Made by a program: the position numbers and the translations under genes
Shown here: positions 1 through 9,777 of the stretch, piece after piece
Position numbering within the stretch: position 1 is the stretch's first letter
Layout: every line of letters starts with the position of its first letter
Notes under the pieces: generated by a model
Told to the model about the DNA's origin: nothing
Databases searched by the model: none
The model's input: only the letters and a program-made list of their open reading frames with translations
Assembly (NCBI GenBank): GCA_026770025.1
Contig: JAMXDE010000006.1
Location: forward strand, 2,424,001-2,488,000
Origin: Craspedostauros australis
Lineage: Eukaryota > Bacillariophyta > Bacillariophyceae > Mastogloiales > Achnanthaceae
DNA length: 64,000 nt
Direction: 5' to 3'

Positions 1-1140
1 GCGGGCATGGGGAAGACCCAAGGCACCAGCTTCATGACAGAAATCAGCATCATGTTCAAACGCCATCTGCTATTGATCGGCCGTAATCCCATCTTGTATC
101 TCGGACGTTGCCTCGTCTTCCTCATGATGAGCACGGTGATTAGCTTCGTGTTCTGGAATGCGCAAGACAACGAGTTCGATCAGCTGTACAACAAGATGTG
201 GAGCCAGGTCTGGTTTGTGAGCATCTCGACCAAGAGTACGTGGTGAATGGCTCGAAGCCAAGAAACGAAATGAAATGAACTGAAATGGAAACCGAGACAC
301 AACATATCTTTTGTGCATCTTCCGCCTTCTATTGCAACTGTCAATATGCGCATGCCAACGACTATGTACGAATAGGGCGGCAACGATGATGATGCTCACA
401 TTGTCTACTCTATCCCATTCTACTCCATCCTACTCTACTTTACTCTGTGCCTACTCTACTCTGCTGCATTCCATATGATCTGAACGCGAACAGTGGGAAT
501 CGTCGCGGTGTGCGCATTAAACAATGAGTTCAAATCCATTCAACAAGAATCGCAGAATGGAATGGTCTCCGCAGCCACCTATGTCATGGTCAAGTCCATC
601 CTCGTCGTTCCCATCTTCATCCTCTTTGCGATCTTCTCCCTCCTTATTCCAGCATACGCCATCCACGGCTTGCCGTGGGAAGCGTTCGGCATACACATTA
701 TTCTGTGCGCAGCCATCATGTTCGTCTTCGAGAGTGCTGCGGAGGCACTGTCCGTGCTGGTTGACGATCCGATCATCGGCATGATGCAATTCATGATCTT
801 TTAGTCTGGAAGCTTCCTCTTCAGTGGCTTCCTCGTCCCTGAATCGGATCAGTACTGGCCATTGAAGTTGTTCTATTACATCATGCCGTATGGATACTAC
901 ATCCACAGCATGATGTACACCATCTTACACGACACGGACTTCGACGATAGCCTGACCAGCGAAGAGGCGCTGGAGAAGCTACACAGGGTGTTCCCCGTTG
1001 TGGAGAACAAAGACAACGTGGGACAGGACATCGCCATCTTGCTGGCCATCGGCGCATTCTACAAGATCCTGTACATCGTGGCCGTCATGATCAACACCCG
1101 CAAGGTCGCTGAGGTTCAGGCACCGAACCAATCTCCATGA
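1..1140 (+). CDS. ABCG-type ABC transporter, C-terminal membrane half (5' partial, in-frame stop)
   Basis: The reading frame is open to the window edge, so the nucleotide-binding domain lies upstream, outside the window. What is visible is an ABC2-type membrane domain as in eukaryotic ABCG half-transporters. Exon 1 runs 1-235; a 258-nt intron with a GTACGT donor and a CAG acceptor at 493 follows; exon 2 runs 494-1140. Hydrophobic stretches VKSILVVPIFILFAIFSLLI and IHIILCAAIMFV are followed by the family's extracellular-loop pattern FSGFLVPESDQYWPLKLFYYIMPYGYY and a last helix near IAILLAIGAFYKILYIVAVM. The frame contains a single TAG at 802-804, between QFMIF and SGSFLF; coding similarity continues in the same frame on both sides. 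TAG is used as a normal stop at 33965 in this window, so the codon is not reassigned. It is either a disrupted allele, a sequence error or readthrough. The substrate cannot be inferred. Confidence 0.75.
236..493 (+). other. intron of ABCG gene, CTACTC-rich
   Basis: The donor GTACGT at 236 and the acceptor CAG ending at 493 join frames as a phase-1 intron. Positions about 402-466 hold an imperfect array of TACTCTACTC-like units, a motif that recurs in gaps across the window. Confidence 0.6.
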
Positions 1141-1756
1141 AGAAGCACCAACTGGACGCCTTCACGCACCATACACGCTGTTCCATTAATTGCGTGGCTC
1201 GTAGTACTCTGTACCATGTTGACATCACACCCACAGTGCTGCAATCAATCCCGTTCGACTCTAATCTACTCTACTCTGGTGCCATGCTCGTGTACTTGAG
1301 GCGCTCACATTGCATGTGCCCGTATCACGCGAGTGCATGGAGCCGGCTAACTTGACTCTCGCTCCCCTGTTGCGAACGGAATTGGCTTCCATGGTACCAA
1401 GTAGAATGGTACTCACGAAGGGATACTGCTTCTGGTTCAGTCCTCGAACGCAAAAACGAAAACAACGCAACACAACTGACGCACTTTTATTCGCCTGTTC
1501 GCAACATTTGGATTCTGAAACATTCACCACCAACCAAACACTTGCTTTGACACCTGCAGCCGAATGAACCTATGCGCAAATGTGTTGCGGACAAGGGTCT
1601 CCGTCACAGCGAGGAAGCGACCATGGCGATGATCACAAGAAAAGCTTGGTACCCGCACAATAACGAGAGACTGCGGAGTAGTCCATCTGCACCGTCATCA
1701 TCAGCGCCGTCAAACCCGTCGAACCCATCACACTCACAGAACGTAAGAGCAGCATC
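1141..1756. other. intergenic gap between ABCG and ADH
   Basis: No supportable gene is seen. An exact CTACTCTACTC copy lies at 1266-1276. The last about 60 bases are C/A-rich and look like the 5' leader of the dehydrogenase gene. Confidence 0.5.
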
Positions 1757-2821
1757 ATGGCACCAAACATGAAATCAGTCCGTTACCACGGTGCCAACGA
1801 ACCACTCACCTTCGAGGATGTTCCCGTGCCCGATGAGCTGGCCGAGGATGATGTGCTCGTGAAGATCCATGCGGCCGCGCTGTGCCACACCGAGCTGCAC
1901 TTCAGCAATGGCACCCTCGATTTGGGCGTCAAGCCGATGACGCTGGGCCACGAAGCTGTGGGTGTGATCACCAAGGTGGGATCGAAGGTTTCCGAGAACC
2001 GCATCGGTGAGCGCGTCATCGTCTACTACTACGTCGGTTGCGGAGACTGCCGTTGGTGCAAGCAGGGCGACGAGCAGGTCTGCCCAGCTCTCAAGGCCGA
2101 GTACGGTTTCATCAGCGATGGCGGCCTCGCCGAGTTCGTCGCGGCACCAGCACGCAACGCCGTTCAGCTGCCGGATTCGGTGGATTTCGTGCACGCAGCA
2201 CCGATCGGATGCGGTGTCACCACGGCTGTGCACGCCGCCAAGCTGGCCAAGCCGCAGGAGGGCGAATGGGCCATGATCTACGGCGTGAACGGCGTTGGAT
2301 TCGGCCTCCTGCAATTGCTGAAGAACAAATTCAAGACCAAGGTGCTGTGCGTGTGCCGTTCCCAGGCCAAGATCGATATGGCGAAGGCGCTCGGCGCCGA
2401 TGCTGTGGTGGATGCCAGCGAGGTCAAAGACGTGGCAGCCGCAGTGCGTGCTGCAACCGACGGCAACGGCGTGGACATGATCTTCGAGTGCGTGGGACAC
2501 CGCGAGACGATGGATGCCTGCGCCGGATGGGTCGGCGCGCTGGGAAGACGTGGTAGGTTGGTGCTGATCGGATACCATGCCGGATCCGACCATGACTTCC
2601 GCTGCCATCCAATGCCCCTCATCGTGTACGAGCAGCAGATCATCGGCAGCGTCGGTGCGACGCTGGAGGATTTGAAAGAGGCCGTTGACCTCGTTGGCGA
2701 CGGCACAGTGAAAACCATCGTTGATTCCACCATCGCGCTCAAGGACTTCCAAGTCGGTCTGGAGAAGATCAAGTCGTGCCAGTGCGTTGGAAAGGTGGTG
2801 TGCTTGCCACAATCTAATTGA
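1757..2821 (+). CDS. zinc-dependent alcohol dehydrogenase (MDR superfamily)
   Basis: An intronless 354-residue protein of the medium-chain dehydrogenase/reductase family, which interconverts alcohols and aldehydes with NAD(P)(H). Catalytic-zinc ligands fit C43 (ALCHTEL), H65-E66 (LGHEAVG) and C152 (PIGCGVTT). The structural-zinc lobe has four cysteines, C95, C98, C101 and C109, with standard spacing. The Rossmann nucleotide loop is GVNGVG at 176-181, one residue off the usual GxGGVG. The length is typical. The start at 1757 has a favourable context (ATCATGG); a second ATG four codons later is possible. No targeting peptide is evident, so it is probably cytosolic. Similarity is closest in style to bacterial and plant NAD-dependent ADHs; substrate specificity cannot be read from the sequence. 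Confidence 0.93.
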   Translation: MAPNMKSVRYHGANEPLTFEDVPVPDELAEDDVLVKIHAAALCHTELHFSNGTLDLGVKPMTLGHEAVGVITKVGSKVSENRIGERVIVYYYVGCGDCRWCKQGDEQVCPALKAEYGFISDGGLAEFVAAPARNAVQLPDSVDFVHAAPIGCGVTTAVHAAKLAKPQEGEWAMIYGVNGVGFGLLQLLKNKFKTKVLCVCRSQAKIDMAKALGADAVVDASEVKDVAAAVRAATDGNGVDMIFECVGHRETMDACAGWVGALGRRGRLVLIGYHAGSDHDFRCHPMPLIVYEQQIIGSVGATLEDLKEAVDLVGDGTVKTIVDSTIALKDFQVGLEKIKSCQCVGKVVCLPQSN

Positions 2822-5030
2822 TCAACAACAGCCACAGCAGCGGCCCCATCCGCAGCAACGGTAGCGGCAGCTCTCGCTCTACAGAGAGAGAGAGAGAGAG
2901 CAAGTGTGTAACTAAATCCTATTAAGAGCCACAAATAACTTGCAACACGCCACCTGGTTCTGATCAATCGTGGCGCTACACCTGCTGCTGTAGATACTCC
3001 TGGAGCGGAACATTTGCTTTGCTGGACGATGGTGCGAGGATCTCTTGAGAAGTTGGACCATGCAGGCGAAGGCATTTTGGAACAACGCAGACAGCAATGT
3101 AGTGCTATTCTGCCTTTGATAATACTCCACCATACGGTACTCGTACGCTACCGGTACAAACACTGGAGCGTCCTCTGGTCTCCTATGCTCTACTCTACTC
3201 CATCGTTAACTTTACACCATGCAAGTGTGGATGATAGGTGAGGCTGGTCGATGCCCTGGTGTTCATCTGAGTATGTACATAATATAATACGATCTACGAG
3301 CAAGAGTAGAGATAGATACTGCGATCCTCTCTACCAATCAGGAGCACCAAATAGATTCCAACATCAACTTCTCAGCCCAAAAGAAGAACATGACTCTGAG
3401 AGGGCTCCAGATCTCGGTGGGAGAAAGATGTGTCACCATTTGGGAAGCCTCTTGTCATCCGCGGTGAAGAAAAGCAACAGCAGCATCAACAAAAATGACA
3501 GGAACCGTTTCACCTCCACATGACGCGATCGCCAAGGGAGAGTCCAAGCCCTGGTTTTGTTGGTGCTTTGGTGGCCTCTCTCGACCCGTTCGCCGCACGC
3601 TTCCCAACAGCAGTCCCCATGTTGATCCAGCTGTACTATTAGAGAGTTGTATTCTGGCCTACGAGTATGCACCTCTCCACTCTGGACGAGTATTGAGAAG
3701 AAAGGCCGTGGCAGGTCGCGCCTCCCTGATGAGACAAATCAGAACCACCTTTCGTGGAGAGGGACTTTCGCTGTTTCGTGATGACAACAAGATGATGGAT
3801 GTGACGGGAGAGGAGGGGAGTTGACACCCAGGCCATCAGAGCCATCGAGGCCCCCAGATGCGAATCATGGCACTTCGCACATCACTCAACAATTCCGCCG
3901 CATGGTGTCACATCGCAACATCCGTCGACGTTCCATGACCATGTCACCCGCGACTCGATTTTGTATTGGAGAGTGTAACTGCTCAGAACGCCGCGCATTG
4001 TTCTCGATGCTCTTCTGGTTGGGAGCTTCTCTCCAGAGCCTCGTCGTGCGCCCACCAAACAAAGTACGGAAGCTTTGCAACGCATGCGAGCTACCACGCT
4101 GTGCATAGTCGTGTAGTCGCAGTGCTGAGCAACGACACGACACTCCATTCTCCCATAAAGCAGCCATCGCGGCCATTAACTTCGGGTCTCTCTATCAGGC
4201 TTTGAAACGAGTGAGTGAATGTGGCATTCTTACTGCTGTGCTGCTGCCATCGTCGCCGTCGCACGGATGTTGGCGTGCGAGTTGTCGATTGCGGAAAGCA
4301 GACAGTGGACTTTGACCAGATGAGTGGACGCAAATGGTCTATAGAAGGCACATCATGGCTGGTGTCGCATGCGGCAGTTGACACCATCAACGCCACTGCC
4401 ATCATGATCGTCGCCATGGTCATGGCCCCAGTCGCCCTGCAGGATGCGTGGAGCGGGAACGTGTCGACATGTGCGTGTGTTGTTTTTTGCGTTGTTTTGC
4501 GTTGTGGCGTTGGTGTCGGTGTTGATGTGTTCGTTGGTGTTCCTCTCTTTCTCTCTTTGGCTTCGAATTTACCACGATTTCGGTGGTTGTCTTCGCGATT
4601 TGATGTTCATTCATTTCGTCACGCTCGCATAGCGAATAGAAGACCTCTCAGCCAATCAGAATTCTCCACTCATTCTCTTTGTGCTTCTTCACAGCTCTTT
4701 TCCGCGCTTTTGATTGGGTCACGTCAGCTTGATTTTGTGTCCGTCAGTCGTGTTGTTCAAAACGGAACTCTTGGCGCGTCTCCGAAGTCAGACAAACACG
4801 CACAAAACATCACAGACCTCCTTCACGAACCGCCTCGCCGAGAAGTCCGACACAATCCCGCCCTCCTCCGGCTCCTCAAGATCATCTGCAAAGGGTCATT
4901 TCACAATTGAGCATCGCAAAGCAGCAACCAACCGAGGAATTACACCACATCGCATTACATTACACCAAGAGCATTCACGTTCTCGCAGGCAACCTAAGAG
5001 CAAGCCAAGAGACGGGCACAGGAAGTATCG
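2822..5030. other. 2.2-kb gap without recognisable gene
   Basis: Open frames here (for example 4215-4910 + and 3495-3824 +) have no recognisable domain and read like chance translations. An (AG)9 tract lies at 2883-2900, a CTACTCTACTC copy at 3190-3200, and a TACTCGTA copy near 3138. From about 4780 the sequence becomes C/A-rich and looks like the leader of the next gene. Confidence 0.5.
2883..2900. repeat. (AG)9 microsatellite
   Basis: Uninterrupted dinucleotide tract about 60 bp downstream of the dehydrogenase stop. Confidence 0.95.
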
Positions 5031-6698
5031 ATGGCATCATTCTTGATGAACCTATCGCGGCCACTGCAATATCGCGCACGCAATACGACCGACGAGCATG
5101 TCGATGCCTCGTCCACTCAAGATCAACACAACGAATACGAGAATGAACATGGACACGAACATGAGCGCCTCTTGGCACGACAAGGGGTGAGCGATGTCAC
5201 TCCAACTTCCATCGGGGCGATGGGTTTTGCGGGTCCCGGTGCGGCCGGAAGCGCCCTCGCCGCTCCAACTTCTGCTCCTGATTTGGCTGCGATGACCATC
5301 GCCAGCAATGCAACGTCGAGGGACACCAGCAATCACCCGATTGCCAATGTCCACGCATGCGTGAGGAGTGTGCCGCATCGTCGTCCAGGACGAAGGTCGG
5401 TATCGATGGTGACACCACTGGTGGCACGGTTGCCGGTCCATCAGTTTGACAGAAGCGAGTCCGTGCAGTTGGAGATGATCGAACAAGGAGCAGGCAGACA
5501 CGGCGGTCTCCGAGGCACGATGAGTAGCCCTGGTACAGAGCGAGCGCCCCAACGTACCAGCGCCCAAATCAACAGCAACATCGCATTCGCTTCATCATCA
5601 GCGCTGACTTCACAGGTTGAGATTGGTTCAGAGCGGGACAAACCACCAGCATTGTCGTCATCAGGAAACGAGGAAACCTTGCCCCTCGCAGCGGATCGTA
5701 GCAGCACACATGAGGCTGGTATGCTCCTCAGCCCGCGGTTTCCGGGTCGTCATGCAACTGACTGCAGCAAGGATGACGACGAGGACCTGAACATCAGCAA
5801 AGCAGCATCTTCGGACACGAGCGCCTCATCATCGCCGGAATCCGGCGACTCACTGGTCACGTTCGCCAAATCTCAGCTCATCTCGGACGTCGATGTGGCT
5901 GCATACATGGCAGGTCGTGAGATGACGCCGCTTCAGGAGAGGATGAACGCCATCACAATCGTCCCCAGCGTCGTCTTCTGCCTGTACTTCCTTGTGTCCG
6001 GCGCCTGGCTATCCAAATCCCTTCTCATGAAGTACGCCGATGGCAACAATGACGTGCCACCAACACTGACACATGCAGCAGCGGCAGACACGCTCGACAT
6101 GCCGTTTATCGACACATACGGTTGCGTCCATTCATCATGGTTTCCCAATCTCTACGCGCTGCCACCGCTGCCGGTTCTCGCCGCAGCATTTGGCATCATC
6201 GTGCAAGCGCCGTTCTCAATCATCTACCACTGGAAGTACGCGCACCGATTGCCACCAGGATTTGCGCGCACCGATCATTGGAGTCGTCGCATGGACCAGG
6301 CCATGATCCACGTGACCTCCGCCTCCATGTCGTACGCCACATCTGGGCGGCTTGATTTCTTCCTGGCCAACGCCTTGTTCAACCTGGACTGCATGTTCCG
6401 GCAGTTCAAGAAAAGGGTGCGTCCGCGTGCCAACAAGATTCGGATCGGAATCAGCGTCCTCGCATACACGATCCCGGTCTTGCGCAGGGGCGATATCCTC
6501 TTGTTCTCAAAGCTGTGGTGCAACTTTGCCATCTGCGGATGGCTCTTCGCCAAGTATCCCATCGGTGGCTGGTCACACTCCGCTTTCCACTTGGTCATCG
6601 CGTTCGTCCCTCCTCTGCTCATGACAGCAGCGCTGGAGCTGCCGGCCTCGCAGGACCAGGTGCAGCTGGCCGCGAAGTGCTTTGCCATGCGTGGCTAA
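5031..6698 (+). CDS. multi-pass membrane protein with CREST-superfamily signature
   Basis: A 555-residue intronless protein. Residues 1 to about 290 are low-complexity and probably disordered (Ser, Ala, His and acidic rich). The rest has several hydrophobic helices (IVPSVVFCLYFLVSGAWL, LPVLAAAFGIIVQAPFSII, FHLVIAFVPPLLMTAAL). Three spaced motifs match the CREST superfamily (alkaline ceramidase, PAQR receptor, Per1, SID-1, TMEM8): S396-x3-H400 in FSIIYH, D422 in RMDQAM, and H516-x3-H520 in HSAFH. In known members these residues bind a metal and are thought to make the proteins amide hydrolases in the membrane. That this protein is such a hydrolase is inference from the motif pattern; the exact subfamily is not clear, though TMEM8/DUF3522-like or Per1-like are candidates. 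It is followed by a 350-bp gap and a convergent gene. Confidence 0.75.
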   Translation: MASFLMNLSRPLQYRARNTTDEHVDASSTQDQHNEYENEHGHEHERLLARQGVSDVTPTSIGAMGFAGPGAAGSALAAPTSAPDLAAMTIASNATSRDTSNHPIANVHACVRSVPHRRPGRRSVSMVTPLVARLPVHQFDRSESVQLEMIEQGAGRHGGLRGTMSSPGTERAPQRTSAQINSNIAFASSSALTSQVEIGSERDKPPALSSSGNEETLPLAADRSSTHEAGMLLSPRFPGRHATDCSKDDDEDLNISKAASSDTSASSSPESGDSLVTFAKSQLISDVDVAAYMAGREMTPLQERMNAITIVPSVVFCLYFLVSGAWLSKSLLMKYADGNNDVPPTLTHAAAADTLDMPFIDTYGCVHSSWFPNLYALPPLPVLAAAFGIIVQAPFSIIYHWKYAHRLPPGFARTDHWSRRMDQAMIHVTSASMSYATSGRLDFFLANALFNLDCMFRQFKKRVRPRANKIRIGISVLAYTIPVLRRGDILLFSKLWCNFAICGWLFAKYPIGGWSHSAFHLVIAFVPPLLMTAALELPASQDQVQLAAKCFAMRG

Positions 6699-7048
6699 GT
6701 TCACGGGATGACCACTGCCGATCCGTTCATGATACTCTACGATAAAATGCAGAGTCGTATTATATGTACACTACTCAGCAGATATAGAGTAACACTTTGA
6801 GATATACTCGTAGAGGAGTCGTCTCGCTGCTCTAGAATACTAGTAAATCACATCTTGTGCCATGCCAACATGCAAGCGCCGTGTAACAACACTCTACTCG
6901 TATTCATATGAACCATACCTGCGCTCTTATTTGTGCATGCGTCTGCTGCACGCGAAGAGAACGTGAGTATGCGGAGTACGTGCATTAAACTTTCCGTGCC
7001 TCACCCAATTCCTAACGATTGCGGTATCCATCCGAAGTTGGTGTTTGC
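6699..7048. other. short gap between convergent genes
   Basis: Only 3' flanks are expected here. The AT-rich stretch near 6755-6772 resembles, in reverse complement, a GTACATAATATAATACGA stretch near 3271. TACTCGTA-type motifs occur near 6804 and 6895. Confidence 0.4.
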
Positions 7049-8275
7049 CTACCTTCGTTCGTTCTGTTTTTGCTCTTGCTCTTTCCTTCGCCTTGCCGCA
7101 GCCCGTTTGCGCGCCTTGTTGTTGGGCCGCTTTTTCGTTTTGTCAAACTCTCCCTTGAAATCGCGTGGGATATCCTGTGCGCAGCTTGCGTACTGCAGCT
7201 TGCGATGTCGGTCGTACACACCGCTTCTCCCAAATGTCCGCTGCAACCAATCTTTGCCGATACCAACATTGGTTGGAACGTGGCAGTACCAAAAGGTTGG
7301 GAAGGGCGCCGTTTGCGTCTTGCCTTTAGCAAGCGCTGTTGATCCTTCCGCGTGCGAGGCCCACGCCGGTGGCACGTAGGAGTACCGCGCTTTCGGAACC
7401 AGAAAGAAAATCTGCTTGCTGCCGTGTCCTTGCATGCTGCCTCTGTAGTATTCCTTGGTGTATACGAAGTGCGGCAGCAGCAGGAGGAACGGCTTGCCAC
7501 TCGACATTGCGAACTTGAGAAGCCGCTCAATGTGCACGCCAGAGTACGGTGGATTCGTCACGAGGATATCATGCTCTGGCACGGTATCGTCCGCAATGTC
7601 TCCATAGAAGTCACGGTTCTGGTTGATGACGTTGGCAAATCTCAAGGACGCCAGCTTTGTCTGGATCCCACCATTGCAGTAGTACGGATCATACACCGTG
7701 ACGGTTTTGCGTGTCTTGCTCAACCCTGCAATGAGCTTGTCGATCAACGGCAGAGCGTCGCGATATGCCTGCATCGGAGTTTCGCAGTGATCGCTTTCAT
7801 CGGTGACGAATGCGTGCTCCACCTTGGCGGACGGTTTTGCTGTGTCTATTTCTGTTGCTGTTGACGACGATTGTGATTCTTTTGGATGTGGCTGTGACAG
7901 TGACTTCGATGTCGACGGTGACGCCGAAGAACCGCCGTTGGGGCCGCCTCGGCTCGATGGGATGGGTTTGCTCTTATTCTCTCGTTTCGTCTCGTTCCGT
8001 CGTCTCTTCTTGGCCTTCCTCTTCTTCTCAATCGATTGATCGCCATGTGTTTCACCCTGCTGCGATGAACCAGAAGGTTGGGGTTTGACCCCGCCATCTT
8101 GCTGCGAATCAGACGATCCTGATGTGGATTTCGATGGCTTGGCCACGCTTGCGGATGCTGTCGACGGATCGCCTGTGACGTCTTGGTCTCCTCCATCGAT
8201 TTGAGTCTGTGAGCTTGGCTGGTTCAGTCGCCGCTTTTTGGACTTCTTACGCTCCTTGTTCCTTTGACTCGCCAT
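7049..8275 (-). CDS. putative SAM-dependent methyltransferase-like protein with NPPY motif
   Basis: Reading down from the ATG at 8275 gives 408 residues; the frame stays open a little further up, but only with a TTG start. Residues 1 to about 130 are very basic and Ser/Gln-rich (KERKKSKKRR, KKRKAKKRRRNE), resembling nuclear or nucleolar localisation tracts. The C-terminal half has DPYY at 196-199 and, about 40 residues later, N241-P-P-Y244 in ILVTNPPYSG, then FLLLLPHFVYTKEYY. The order of a D-P-x-Y loop, a GDI acidic turn and an NPPY strand resembles a Rossmann methyltransferase, where NPPY positions the target amino group. I do not recognise a named family. The catalytic role (N6-adenine on DNA or RNA, or protein glutamine) is inference. 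The C-terminus is again basic (NNKARKRAAARRRKEQEQ). Confidence 0.75.
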   Translation of the reverse strand: MASQRNKERKKSKKRRLNQPSSQTQIDGGDQDVTGDPSTASASVAKPSKSTSGSSDSQQDGGVKPQPSGSSQQGETHGDQSIEKKRKAKKRRRNETKRENKSKPIPSSRGGPNGGSSASPSTSKSLSQPHPKESQSSSTATEIDTAKPSAKVEHAFVTDESDHCETPMQAYRDALPLIDKLIAGLSKTRKTVTVYDPYYCNGGIQTKLASLRFANVINQNRDFYGDIADDTVPEHDILVTNPPYSGVHIERLLKFAMSSGKPFLLLLPHFVYTKEYYRGSMQGHGSKQIFFLVPKARYSYVPPAWASHAEGSTALAKGKTQTAPFPTFWYCHVPTNVGIGKDWLQRTFGRSGVYDRHRKLQYASCAQDIPRDFKGEFDKTKKRPNNKARKRAAARRRKEQEQKQNERR

Positions 8276-9777
8276 GATGATGGACACACTTCTGCACAAA
8301 GGTGGCAGTAACGCGCCTGTACTTGTAGTGTCGCCAACGTTGCTCGCAGATGCTGCTGTGGACGGCTGCGGCCTCAGCAACAGGGCGGCCGCGGGCAACT
8401 CGTTGAAGGTAGTGCAAGATCCGTGCCGATGTGGTTGGGCTTGTCCTTGTGTTCGTGCGTTCCAAATCGTGGCAGGATACGATCTTGTGACGACAACGAC
8501 ACGGGAATGGAACAGAGCCGAGATCCGGTACTTAATCAGGCCCTGTTCTGTAGATTTTCGTGGATCGAACCAGTCGAATAGAGTCGAACAACAAAGATTT
8601 GTTCGCGCCTTTCTCTTGCGACGATTGTTGACACAAAACGCACCGCGATCTCATGGGCGAAGAGCTACATGGATCAATGTGTTGTTGTTGTGTTGATCGC
8701 GATGCGCTCTGTTGTGGACCCGAGGACCTCTGTGGGCATCGGTTGTTGGCCACGGCACACACAAATGGGGTAGGTCGTCGAGCCTTCGACACTGTGTCGG
8801 CAAGGAGTGGAATGCTCGCAGTCCTTGTCGGAATGATCTACGGGTCTGAGCGCCTGCCTGTTCGCCAGAAGGTGGAAACTCATCCAGGCGCTCCGGCATC
8901 GCCGGCATTTAGTGGAAGCAAGCGCGGTCTCAGCCGCCCAGAGAGAGAGACATGTCACCAGACCAAAGCGCGGTCGTTACCAATCCGTAAGAGCTATCCT
9001 CTGCCTTCTGCTCTCTCTAGAGATCGCAGAGAGACAGACGCCACGTTGACACGGTCCCACCCTCTTCCAGCACGAGTAGTCGCCTCACCAATACGGAGGC
9101 GAGTCAGCCGATGATGCCATTTGGGTGGAGTGATGCAAACGGTTCCCCAAAGCATCATCCCTATTCGCGTGGGTGCAATGAGGATGAGCTTTCAACTATT
9201 CTACTTCACAACTCGCATACGAGGACTCATACAAACGCAAGCACGTGCAGCATGCGTAGTACGTACGCAACATTATGCGCCCACGAAGGCGTAATGCTCC
9301 GTCCGGCTGTCGAACTCTCCATGCACAAAAGCGCCAGAGTTATCCACACAAAACATGAGCAAGACCTGATCAAAAACGACTTCGCCATTTTGGAACGTGA
9401 TTTCCACACTGCAGTACCCCTCCATCCTCCCAGCGCGAATACTTATTGATGGTGCGGAAGCTATGGTCGGCATCAACCAATGCTACCACTCCAATCGATG
9501 CAGTTCCAGCCCTTCGGGAGTATGGTGTGGGTCTGAAGGCTGAAACTCCAATGATCGGGGGAGTACGGTCTTGAAGAGACGGGAAGAGAAAATCTGCGCA
9601 ACGAAGCATCTGCCTCCGAACGATCCAAAGACACTCAACCAGCTCCATGGTCCAAGGTCTCTCGATGGGTTTGAACGTACAATTGATCATCTTTCAAACA
9701 TCAAACCAAACCAAGCGCCACAATAATCTTTCATCAACAAACCAGCCACACCAATTCCTACTGATGCGCAAGCAACA
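8276..9777. other. 1.5-kb gap between divergent genes
   Basis: It lies between the starts of the NPPY gene (minus) and the ATPase gene (plus), so it should contain both promoters. No further gene with recognisable features is seen; small frames on both strands lack domains. Confidence 0.5.

Noticed and set aside
1240-1262. tRNA B-box-like GTTCGACTC
   Set aside because: Flanking bases do not form a T-arm stem and no cloverleaf can be drawn. Other TTCGA sites in gaps failed the same test.
1775-2812. 345-residue minus-strand open frame
   Set aside because: Antisense of the alcohol dehydrogenase.
4215-4910. 231-residue plus-strand frame
   Set aside because: Cys/Val/Arg-rich chance frame with no domain; partly overlaps the likely leader of the gene at 5031.
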